Source of the DNA: Marasmius tenuissimus
Lineage: Eukaryota > Basidiomycota > Agaricomycetes > Agaricales > Marasmiaceae
DNA: 64,000 nt
Assembly: GCA_029532415.1 (NCBI GenBank)
Contig: JAQOTA010000015.1
Coordinates: forward strand, 62,001-126,000
Reading direction: 5' to 3'
In this document: positions 21,241-31,215 of the stretch, piece after piece
Position numbering within the stretch: the first letter of the stretch is position 1
Layout: the number at the start of each line of letters is the position of its first letter
The notes under the pieces: model-generated
The model's input: the letters and a program-made list of their open reading frames with translations, nothing else
Database searches by the model: none
What the model was told of the DNA's origin: nothing
Program-made: the position numbers and the translations under genes

Positions 21241-21255
21241 CTGGGGCCCATAACC
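21241..21255 (-). other. Primer-binding site, half-tRNA iMet type
   Basis: Minus strand GGTTATGGGCCCCAG abuts the 5' LTR. It is complementary, with perhaps one mismatch, to the anticodon arm of initiator tRNA-Met (CUGGGCCCAUAACC in many eukaryotes). This is the priming mode of Drosophila copia, which uses a cut tRNA-iMet fragment instead of the tRNA 3' end. The tRNA sequence is from memory of the family. Confidence 0.75.
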
Positions 21256-21565
21256 TGATGAGCCAGCATGACGCCTAGTGCAGAGGACTACAACATGGCT
21301 ACACTACTACTTACCAGAGAGGAGTTTAGAGAGATAGAGGCGAGACGTAGAAGCTCAAGCACACTGTAGATTCAGGTAGAGAACTAGGAGCTTATATACA
21401 TGTAGAGACTATAGTAAATACCATATAAGGATGACAATGAAAATTGTACATATGATCATAAGTAGAAATGATGAATGGAACAATAGTCCCGCATAATACA
21501 AAGTGGGAAGTATGAACCGGGACTTCGGATATACCGGGATCTAATTATAGTCCACGGATTCAACA
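21256..21565 (-). repeat. 5' LTR of the Copia element
   Basis: 310 bp, TG...CA ends, about nine differences from the 3' LTR at 14,773-15,082. Confidence 0.97.
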
Positions 21566-21570
21566 AGATA

Positions 21571-24400
21571 CTCATTCTTGACTTTCTCTTTGCATCTCAA
21601 TCTCCGAACCTGGACATGGCCTCAATTTCAAGGTCCAGGGCGGCAGGCCCAGCTAGTTCGAAAATGGCTCTTTCCTGTGGTAAGATGCTGATAGTACTCA
21701 TCTATTTGATTCGGCCCACTCAGAACCATCTCAGCAGCTTCCTCAACGAGTTCCTTGTGGCTCAGCCGACACATGGGTATGCCCAGCAAACATGGATTAA
21801 ACAAAGTCAAAGCCTCAAGCTCTCCAGAACCTGCCATAAGCTCACACACATTGTCTCATGATCCCCACAGAAAACAAGGAGAGTTCACAAGCATTGTCTC
21901 TACCCGCATTCACATCCGGCTTGTCTGCGTCAATCTCTGTTCAGTTAGTATCTTGCTGGTGCTCCTGAACCCAGCTCTTCAACTGAGGACCTCCCTCTTC
22001 AAGCTTCAAGACCTGGCACTCGACATTCTCCCGTCATACAATGAAACATTCATGAGCAGCGAGTGTCTGTACCCATATTCGCGCAGAGTACAAGACAGCA
22101 AGACTTACACATCTATAGTTGTGGATCCAAGTACTCCCAATATATCGGACTGCAGTCTACGGGGATGCGTTGTTGGTATGTATTCGGATTCTAGATACTC
22201 ATGGTTCTTCTAGATCACACTTATCTTCTTCGGCCCGCGACCACTTGGGATATACTTCTCGAGGTCCGAGGCCTGTAAGAACTTCTTGGCTCTCGTCAAG
22301 AGAGTTAATCACGACTCGTTCGAGCGAAACAGATTGAGTGACATGCAGCGTTCGATTAGGTATGCAGTATGTAAATTTAGCTTTGACTGAACAATTTTGA
22401 CGCACACACAGCATTCTTTGTGGGTAGGATGGGACCCACAAAAGCAGTGAAATGGATTCTGGCACAGTCCTCATGCTCATCCGAAGCGGTTGATCTATGT
22501 ACAGAGCTACTCCCATCGTTCTGGCTCATGCTGACCCATGTCAGTATTCATTCTACCGAGGCATTCATTCCACCGTGGCTGATATTTTCTCGCGCCTTGG
22601 ATCGTTGGCTATCCAAGAACGACCTTCATCCCATGGATAGCTCAAATCAGTTATAAGACGTTCAGCAAGGCCAGATCTGACCTTTTTACCTTATTCTGAC
22701 CTCAGTCTGATGTTCTCTGCAATAACAATGCGAGCATCTCCAATTTTTTTTGACACCGGCTGCACCGCCATCCGAGGTGAGTGCAGCCTTGCCTGTCTGT
22801 GAGCCCTCTGTATGCTGATTGGACCACTTTCAGATCTCGAGCGAGAATGATAAATCTCACTGGCTTTTAGTTGGTAATAACTCAACTGACGACGTCCAGT
22901 TTTGTCCACGAGCCTGGGACAAGGTCAGATTCGGCAGTATCACTCCAAACTTCGTCTGAATTCTCATGAACAAAATCCATGTATGGGACCTAGTGCTTAA
23001 TCGTTTAGTATCAATAGCTGTGTGGGGAACATGCTAGTGGCTGGGAGGACTCAGAAAACTCCGACCATGCCGACCTCGATGTGAGCTTTGGCCATGCCAA
23101 AATCAGCATTCGTTACAAACCTCCCTCATTATTTACCCACCGGGTTGTCTTACCCACCAGGTCGTCTTACCCGCCTTTACATAGTTCACGGTCAAACGTG
23201 CATTCAAACCGCCATACTTTTGAAAGCGCCACTTTTGGATATTCTATGGACATCCCCTATAGATACTTCGCTTCTGGCCATGGGCGTAGATATCACCGAT
23301 ACCGCTTGGTCTGTATTGTAGTCTGTGCCCTCAGCTAAATATACCCGTTGTCATTCTAGTCCACAAATCTGCTCGCTCGATCTCTTCATTTTCGGCTTCA
23401 ACACGAGTTACATATGGTAGCAAGGACATGCACAAATATGAGAATTGTCGGGGCTATCTTTGTGTCTTCAAGGGTACTCTGATAGATTGTCGTTGTCGTA
23501 TACTTCAAACACCTTCAATACTACCAGCGAACCAGTTGTTACAGCACGTATGGCCCGTCTTCAAGGTAACCATGCTGCCGAAACAAAGTTTTTTGGGGCA
23601 CAATGGCCGTGGGTTCTGAGTGATTCTTGCGAGCCTGGGACATACATCAGCCTTTATGAAAATTTGTTGTCAGAGGTGACCCTCTCAAACAATTTTCAAC
23701 GTCGACGAAGATTAAACATCATTATTCATCGTTAACAGCAATCAGAATTCAAACTCCGGTGAACCATCCGGCTGGCATCAGACTGGCTTGAGGGTAGGCT
23801 TGAGCACGTCTACTCAGGTTGCTTCACGAGCCTCCCTGCTCATCATCAATCATCAATAGGTCCGACCATCATACTCCATTGTGATACCACGAGCCGGACC
23901 AAATTCAGACGCCTATCTAGCATCATGTCTTCTATGTCAAGAGATGGATCCGACTCAAGTCGGCCCTTGACAGTCTGAACAGGTAGAAAGACCCCAAACA
24001 CCTAAGCCTCTCAAACGTCCGGGCCAGGTCAGATAGAAGTGTAGACCGAGCGTGATCCATGTAACCAAATAAGGGATTATTCTGGTTGAATTCTTGATAT
24101 TCCTCCCGCCCATGTTTCATGTAGCACCGTGGAAACCGCGTTCTAACAACATTGTTCTCAAACAGATCATTGAACGACGAGCGTTGGTGACTCAAGGTGC
24201 TATAGTGGTGAAATGTGGGTGCTTCCGGTCAATTCACACCATTGCTCGGTTTTTGAGCATGATCATGAGGAACCATTTCCACTGAGCCTCACCCTTGCGT
24301 GCCGTAGAAGACTCGAGCCTCTTTGATGCGTGCACGTGAGTCCAAGGGAGCCTATTATAGCTCAAGTCGACAGTAAAATGACCATCCGCATTGTAGAAAA
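21571..24400. repeat. Block paired with 31,200-33,800; remnant plus-strand exons
   Basis: From the Copia right flank the sequence matches unit 3 from about 31,221 ('aaaatggctctttcct', 'gatgctgatagtact'). The plus strand has a shared exon end, TAVYGDALL before GTATGTA near 22,172, matching TAAYGDALL near 31,925. Other short frames lack partners. The segment near 23,740-23,800 ('gcttgagggtaggct') also recurs at 45,715 and 61,320. I assign no function; the genes appear broken or too intron-rich to join by eye. Confidence 0.5.
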
Positions 24401-24419
24401 TACGCTTGTCATCAGTCTG

Positions 24420-26691
24420 TCCAACCACCCCTGACAGATATGTCTAGCGGAGTCCTAGTACCCAGCCTAAAGGTCGGGAAACGGATGTTCAACTTACTAT
24501 TATCTCGCGATAACGACTCGTCGATAGACTTGTATCCCTAGTTTTCAAATGTTATGAGGGTAATGAGCTGTTGCGTTGCTTACCTTCGAAGTTAGGGCAA
24601 GTGAGATTGCCTTGGCAAGATCCAAACCCGTAGTTAATGATGCCTATCAGTGTCTTCCTTGAGATTGATGAAGGCTACTGTCCAACAGAAGATCAGCCTT
24701 CTCAAAGGGTGTCAGAGCTGACTTTGGGATCAGCTGCACAAGGATCAACTAAACGGGACGTACAATAGCAGTACCATCAGGTTTATGACCGGTACTCATC
24801 CTTTGGATCTCCAGGTTTTTGTTGGCCTGACCTGAGATTCAGGGAGTTGAGAGATTGAAGCCTATAAGTAAGAGTGGTACTCAGATTGGGATGGGGAAAA
24901 TGAATGATCTGGACAGACGCTGGTACCTGACTTAACAGCCTCCTAAACCTCGCAGCAAAACACGGTATGGATTCCCTCATTTTACTAAGGTGAACAGGAG
25001 TCTGACCACGCTGATACTCTGTGTGGATATTGTTCAAGTGGTCAATGTCAGCTTTGAGCAACCCGGACGGACACGATTCGGTGTCAGTATCAGGGAGAGG
25101 TTATCCGAAGAGTGATCCCAGGGCTTCAGAGTCGTCGGACTGAGCTATCAGCCACAAGAAAGCTTCAGAGATGATACCGTAAAATGAGGATCTACAAAGT
25201 TTTCACCCACGTCAGTTCGGATCAGCTAGCCAACACATTAAACACGACGATAGGCTCAGACTTCCCGGGGTCTCCACTCCCGTCTTGTTATAAACTGGTT
25301 CCTTGGATTTAGGACGCAGCCATCCCTAAAGGTGTTTTCAGCAACGCCAAGGCCGGCCTTCCCGAGCAATGTCAATACGAAGTTCTCTGAACCTGGCTCA
25401 AAGGCATCCGGAAAACCTTGATGTTCGAGAGTATTGAGGGACAACTTGATTCTTTACTGTGGAGTCAGTGAATGAGTTGAGGTTGTGGAACAAGGAGTGA
25501 ATGAATGGGACATACCAAGAATACATAGCTCATATCCACCAGGCCAAAGATAGCCCAAAGATAGCAGTCCTCCGAGAAGAACTTGCAGACTACAACTCAT
25601 CCTACCCATCATTCGGGAGCGAGTGTTGACCTGTATCGTAGCTATCTCCATTGCTTTCATAACTGGAGAAAGACGAATATGATCAAAGTGACATTCGCAA
25701 GGACTGGCGAGATGAACTGACCTGAGGGACAGTAAGAGCTCTAGTCAAATTCCAATCAAAACTGGCCCGTCTTTAATACCAAATCTTGAATTGGTTTTAG
25801 AGGGAACCCTGAAGCATGCTGTACTCGGCCCCGCCCTCACAATCAGATTTTGATGGTGCTCCAGGGAACCAGGCACAGTAACTGCAAAAAAGGGCCAACT
25901 CTTGAGGAGTTTGGTCAATTTTGTGGGATATGTAGTTGAAGGAGGAGCGAACATAGAACGGGGACGGTCACCATCCAAAGAGAACGGGTTTTTCAGTGGG
26001 TACTGATTGAATGTGATACTTGGGGGCAATCTTTGAGATAGCGAGCATGGAGTAAGTGGGAGCTCAATGTTGGATACTAAACGTGAATAGCGGTGAGAAA
26101 TTTCTTTGATGATGGGAAATTCTAGCAAGGACAGAATGTTGGTCACCGTTGAAGCCCAAAAAGTCGGATAGGTGACAAATCTTGGACTCCTAGGTGTAAT
26201 GAAAGTAATAGTACGAGAAAATTGTTGTCAGTTAGTACGTTTCTGAGGCGACACCGACATACCAATAAGTGCATCAAAAGAATTACTTCCAATCAAATTG
26301 TGAGCCATATGTGGGATAAGCTAATCTGAGTGTTTCGAGGGCCTTTTCCTATTGAGAATCAAAACAGTTAGTTTAGGAGCTGAACCTGTCAATTACTGAG
26401 ATCCAGTCTCAACCTCGCGTGTGGCCTGGGATGATACAAATCACGAACCGTTCAACTCAAGACGCAAAATCTGACTTGATGGCTCATAATAGACGGTATA
26501 TATCTTGGACAGGGCGGTAGATACCGCTGAAAAGATTGTTCCGGTTGCCGTTGATGATGGTGGTCCAAGCACGAGTCAGGTGGGCGCTTTTCGTGAAGTT
26601 CTATTTCGGTACCGGCCCAATCTCGACTCATGCTCCTTGTGTCACAATGCTCACCACCCCAAGGCTCGACAGCATACAGCTCGCTCAGCAT
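24420..26691 (-). CDS. Gene D copy 3, best-preserved divergent gene, unrecognised product
   Basis: Proposed first exon starts at 26,691 (MLSELYAVEPWGGE). Later exons flow in one minus-strand frame: PRFVTYPTFWAS at ~26,165 into a 134-codon stretch ending at 25,745 (TYPTKLTKLLKSWPFF, KTNSRFGIKDGPVL). An intron with GTATGT and a perfect TACTAAC branch site lies near 26,260-26,190. Farther exons include CSLQVLLGGLLSLGYLW (hydrophobic), SLNTLEHQGFPDAFEPG, FLWLIAQSDDSEALGSLFG, YQRGQTPVHLSKM and GIINYGFGSCQGNL, with introns such as GTAAGC...CTAG near 24,585-24,540. The QTPVHL patch is faintly ankyrin-like. A TAA after GSLFG and uncertain joins mean it may be broken, or two genes. It is divergent from G copy 3. 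Confidence 0.35.
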
Positions 26692-27102
26692 CCTCTGCTA
26701 TTGCTCAAAGCTCATTCTCACAGAATCAGCCGACCAACTAGATGCCCACCCTGATAATCACAAAAGAAGTCTGTAAATGGGGTCAGACTGAGATTGAACG
26801 TGAACAGGTTTGGGGGTTTATCACAGCGGTGAGTGGCTTTCTCAGGACCCAAACCGCATTTCTGATTGGATTGCTCATATTGATAAGGACAGCATTGGGC
26901 CAGGCTCTGGAGCACCATGTGGGCGTAGTACTGCAGAGGTCTAAAAGAGGATTTGCCATTGAACAAGACAGTGTTGACGTCGCATGTTCTGATCACAGCC
27001 TGGGTATGAACTGCCCTTGGGTGGTTGTTCGGGTTGCCTTTCTACCACCATCTTCTACCATCATCTTTCCCCCTCTGGCAAACCCACCCATTCACAAGTT
27101 TG
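26692..27102 (+). promoter_or_regulatory. Divergent promoter region, G copy 3
   Basis: Homologous to 2,121-2,535. A donor 'gcggtgagtgg' near 26,825 again suggests a 5'-UTR intron. The TATA-like element of units 1, 4 and 5 is 'tgtaaatg' here (near 26,771). Confidence 0.35.
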
Positions 27103-29747
27103 ATGATATCTTTCTTTCAAAAGGCCAAGAAGACTGCAGTTACAAGCGGGAGTGGGAGCTTCAGTCACGTCCAAGGAGATCAGATCAATTACACGACAAC
27201 AATCATACAAGCGGAGGAAAAGGAACGCACTGAGTTGGACGAGGTAAGCGGCTTGAGCTGTCTCCGGGGGTTCACGTCTGATTTTTCACTAGTTTTCCTA
27301 TGTGAAGCGGGGCAATATTTGGAGGCTAAGGAGTATCCACACAAACCAGTACCCGCGATGGTGGGACAACACAGATGAATGTTGGTGGCGAGTTTGAGCT
27401 GATAGGCTAATACCGGGCAGAGCCTTCACGGTGGTGGAATACAGGGGCCCAGATAGTGTTGCCAGTGGCTCGGCTCTAGCCGCAGCTTGAGCAGCTCGGA
27501 GCCGGACCGGGCCATAGCTGCTCCGGTAAAACAGTTCACCAAGAGCCGTTTTATGAGAGCAGCTCAGAACTGGCTCAGAGCCGGCTCAGCCAGTTGGAGC
27601 TGCTACAATTTCTTTTTTTTTTTTCATTCCTATCCTCAGACCATCAGAGGCTCTGAGAAATATATAGAATGTATATTAGCTCTCATAGATCACAGAAAAA
27701 TATAAATTTTAGTACAAACACAGTATTTACACCATTGGATACCCTGGCCTTGGCATGGGAAAAGTGGCCCACCAGTGGGTTGACATGTGCAGGGACAGTT
27801 GGGCTGGCAACTGGACCCACAATCACCTCCCAAAATCAATACTTTCAATGAGAATTAGCCCTATTAAAGTTTATATACTTGTTTTTCAGTGCTTATAAGT
27901 CTGTCAATAAAATATTTTTTTGAACAGCTCGAGCTGCAGCTGAACCAGTCAAAGCGGCTCAAAGAGCCGAGCCATTCCCTGTCAACGGCTCCCGGAGCCG
28001 CAGCTCAGTTTGAGCTGTGGCTCTTGAGCCGGAGCTGAGCCGAGCTAACCATTGGCAACACTAGGCCCAGATGCAAAAAAGGTATGCCAAGGATTAGTTT
28101 GCCACTTGTTCAATGAAAGCTAAAACTTGCCCCAGGCATTTGAGAAGGATCTTGCTTTGTTTGTGAGCCAACTGTGCATATCAGCTCTCTTCTCCTTGAG
28201 CGGTTGCTCAAGTTGTTTTAGAATGTTGAATGCACCCCAAATGTACGGCTACAACTTGTCAGCAATCCCATTGGTATTATTACACAATGATATGGACCTG
28301 TTACATGCCACAAGTGTATTTCCACTGATTTTCCCCTGCAGAGTTGGTGCCGGCTGCCCAGGTGAATGCAGGGATGTTGGGACAGATGTATCTCAATAGC
28401 TTGCGTGTAAGTATTCTGAAGTACAATATCCGGATACAGTTGAATAAAATAATTACAGATGCAGTTGGGTTGCGAGCGGTGGGGAGAGTTGTGGTTGGAT
28501 GCGGGGAGGGGAGTGTTTTGCCGTGGTCCATCAGGGCCACATACTTGGCTTGGTTTTTGGGATTTTGGCAATGAGGAGCTGCCCTTGACCGCAGAGCTTG
28601 TCCAAGAAGACGTTCTATTGCGCTTTTTGGCGAGCCTCAAGTCAAAAGAAGTCGATAACGTTGTCGTCCGTGGAGTCGTTTATTCGGGTGCCTTGATTGA
28701 TGTGCCTGAACGAGTCCTTCGGCCAACGGTGATTTCGACGTTGACAAATACCCCCATTGCCGTCGCAAACAATGATGCCTGGAAGAGTATGGAGGATAAT
28801 CTTTCGGATCAAATACTGCTGGAAAATGGGCTGACAAGGTGGGTTTAGAACAACCATCCACTTCTTGCATCCAACATCTCGAGTAGATTCACACTCTCTC
28901 GTGGAGGCTGTCTGTTGTTGGAGTGGAATCGGGAAGCAGAGGAGGCGTAGATGGCGCAAGCCTGGAGTCTTTTTAGTGCGCGTGAAAACTTTTTGGACGA
29001 GGATCTGAGTGTTTTCAGTGTGTTATTGTTTTCCAATCCCATTCCACCTACTAATATCTTCCAGAACTTCTCAACCCCTACACCTTGTTGACTGGCCACC
29101 TTTCAGACTCTGAAGTCTGTCAACAATTCCTACAACCCATCTACCTTTTTGTCCAACCACCACCTCCTGACCTGCGCAATGGTGACACCTCTTCCATTCA
29201 CTTCTGGTCTTTTGATGAAGACGGCCACTCTCCGCTCTCGGATGACCTCTGCAACGACTTTGGCCTGCTGACGGAGCTCAAACTTTCTGCATTTTTCTCA
29301 CGCTCTTGGTCCAATGATGCCTACACCTGCCTACACCAATATCAACTCCTTCAAGGGTTTGACCAGTCCACCACTGATTTCGCTCGACATGTCGGATACG
29401 ACAAAAACATCTACCGACCTCTGAGCGACTCAGATCGGTTTGCGCAGGTCAACCAAGGCCCGTTCCACCTGTTCCTTCTCTTTGCTGTCGTCTGATCTCC
29501 TCCGATTTTGTTTGCAGAACCACCCCTCGAGGTTGATGTCGAGGCCACAACGTCGATAGCAAACGTCTTAGCACTCGAAGATCCTGCAACAACTCAATCA
29601 ACTCAAGGATCATTAGGATCCATGACCTTTGGCACTCGCCAACCCAGCTCGTGGTCCGCCATATTCCTGCCTCCTTCGTCGGAAGTATTGGGGGGCACCG
29701 ATACCATTGTGCAGAGTCTTGACCCGGATATCCCAGACATTGACTAA
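27103..29747 (+). pseudogene. Gene G copy 3, pseudogene split by a miniature transposon
   Basis: Exon 1 (from 27,103) reads MISFFQKAK and GSGSFSHVQGDQIN. Exon 2 has lost codons around the Cys-rich motif, contains the TGA shared with copies 1 and 4 (GAGTTTGAGCT near 27,390), and is cut by the hAT-like element at 27,454. Exon 3 has an extra base near 28,335 before the VGAGCPG shift. Exon 4 is well kept (DVLLRFLASLKSKE). Exon 6 keeps HFWSFDEDGHSP and GFDQSTTDFARH. The terminal exon ends DPDIPDID at 29,747. N-terminus and shared stop group it with copies 1 and 4. Confidence 0.85.
27454..28063. mobile_element. hAT-like miniature element, 610 bp, TSD GGCCCAGA
   Basis: The ends are TAGTGTTGCCAGTGGCTCGG and a matching inverted end ATTGGCAACACTA. 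Direct 8-bp flanks GGCCCAGA lie at 27,446-27,453 and 28,064-28,071. Inside, the arms are arrays of ggctc/gagcc and agctc/gagct motifs that can pair across the element. The interior is AT-rich without a transposase. It inserted into exon 2 of gene G copy 3 at the codons for GPDAKK. Confidence 0.93.
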
Positions 29748-30059
29748 AGTTATGTTTGAAGGTAACGTTGGAATTTCTGCACCTACAGTTCTTGCAGCTC
29801 ATGATTTCCTTGGTCTTCAGTTGTGTTTACATGGAATCAGACTGGATCTCGATGTTGTAATGTAGGTAAATTTTTGACATTGTACAGTATTCAATATACA
29901 ATCTTTTGTTCCGAACCTGTGGGGTGCAACACAATATCTATGGGTGTACTCTCTATTACTGACAGCCGGGCCCTATGCTATACGTAGCACACAATGTCCT
30001 TTGCCCTCAATTTCTACAAAAGATATCAGTTTTCAGCAAAGTGATCGATAAACCGTTGA
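29748..30059. other. Region between convergent G and Y, unit 3
   Basis: Homologous to 4,582-4,951. No ORF. Shared landmark 'gggtgcaacacaatatct'. Confidence 0.5.
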
Positions 30060-30850
30060 ACGAACCACCTCTTGCGTAATCCCACATCCACAACGGATCA
30101 TGCCTGGCTGAAGTCTGTGATGACAGTGCTTTACCCAGATTCAATTGGTGACTGGAATATCCCTGCCACCGCGTTCACCATGACCTGAACCGCTTCCATT
30201 ATGTGCGGCAGGAAGCTGCATCACAAAATTTGGGCCAACGATCTGTTGTCCAACAGTCGACAAGCCAGGTCAGCAAGACCATACCATCGCGATCACAACG
30301 ACGTGCACATACCAGTTTTATCCGTTGCACACTATCATCGCTCCTTTACCTTCTCCATTGATCCCGTAGCTTGACACACAGACACGGGAGAGTACAAATG
30401 CGTCTATAGAACGTGTTTCCAACAGTAGAACTCGACTATTCGAAAAGTAAAATGAACGTACTGTCGCAAGGGTTGCCATTCACGTTGCTTCCTTTTGCAC
30501 TACCCTTTGTCCCTTCAAACCACCATAATTACAATTTTCCCAGAGACACAAGCATGATCTGCAGGGTGTATACCTGATGAGTCCTGAGGAGTCCTTCTAG
30601 TTACGGAGTGCTTTCCACCGTCCGTGTTGATGGGCCAAAAATGTCGACTCTGAAGAGTCTTTGATGGTGATGAAAACAACCTTGTTGTGCATCTGACGAC
30701 GGCTAGCAATACGAGATCAAAAGAAAATTGGCCTCAAACCTATCGTTACAGCCGTAACTTCCTTACTGGAATGGGTCAGAGAAATTTTCATTGTGAGACA
30801 ACGCAGACGACGTACCTTTCAAGCTTCTTCCGTTTGGGTAAATCCCAACC
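30060..30850 (-). pseudogene. Gene Y copy 3, strongly decayed
   Basis: The C-terminal exon is recognisable as HIMEAVQVMVNAVAGIFQSP then ESG followed by TAA, where other copies have SGKTL. An exon-like FVLSRVCVSSYGING matches the FVLSCPR frame of copies 1 and 5. The rest has no clear frame. It keeps the convergent position after G copy 3. Confidence 0.35.
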
Positions 30851-31215
30851 CCAGATTATTTATATCCATTCGTCGCTCCAGTTCCTTCTGTTGGAGGTCT
30901 TTGAAGCACACAGACTGCAAATAGCAAAAAAGTTCGATAAAATTGATGAACGGCAGACTTTGAACTGAACGAAGCACTCACCCAGAACTTTTTTTTTCGT
31001 TCTTGTGTCCTTTTCATCGGCTTTGAGGTGTCAAAAAGGGTGCAGGAACTGATCTGAACGAGTGAGAGCGGGAGTTGTTGATGGACATGGCGGTCGTGGA
31101 AAGAGTTTGGACGCACGGCCTGGGGTGAGGCTCACCATCACCTTGGACCTGACCTCCACAATCTCCCTACGGTCCCCTCCTCAAAAGGGTGAAGCTGAGC
31201 CCCAGCTTATATCCC
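30851..31215. repeat. Conserved block beyond gene Y, unit 3
   Basis: Carries 'gacatggcggtcgtgga', 'gagtttggacgcacggcc' and 'ctccctacggt', matching units 1, 2, 4 and 5. No gene is called. Confidence 0.6.

Larger units (their letters stand above)
14773..21565 (-). mobile_element. Ty1/Copia LTR retrotransposon, full length but inactive, 6,793 bp
   Basis: The element reads on the minus strand: 5' LTR at 21,256-21,565, 3' LTR at 14,773-15,082, both 310 bp with TG...CA ends. The 5-bp TSD AGATA is at 14,768-14,772 and 21,566-21,570. The empty site survives in unit 3 at 31,216-31,221 (aagata), with matching flanks on both sides. The LTRs differ at about nine positions, so the insertion is not very recent. 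Domain order Gag-protease-integrase-RT-RNase H defines Copia. The coding region is in one frame with nine internal stops, and a second element's solo LTR lies inside it. Confidence 0.97.
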
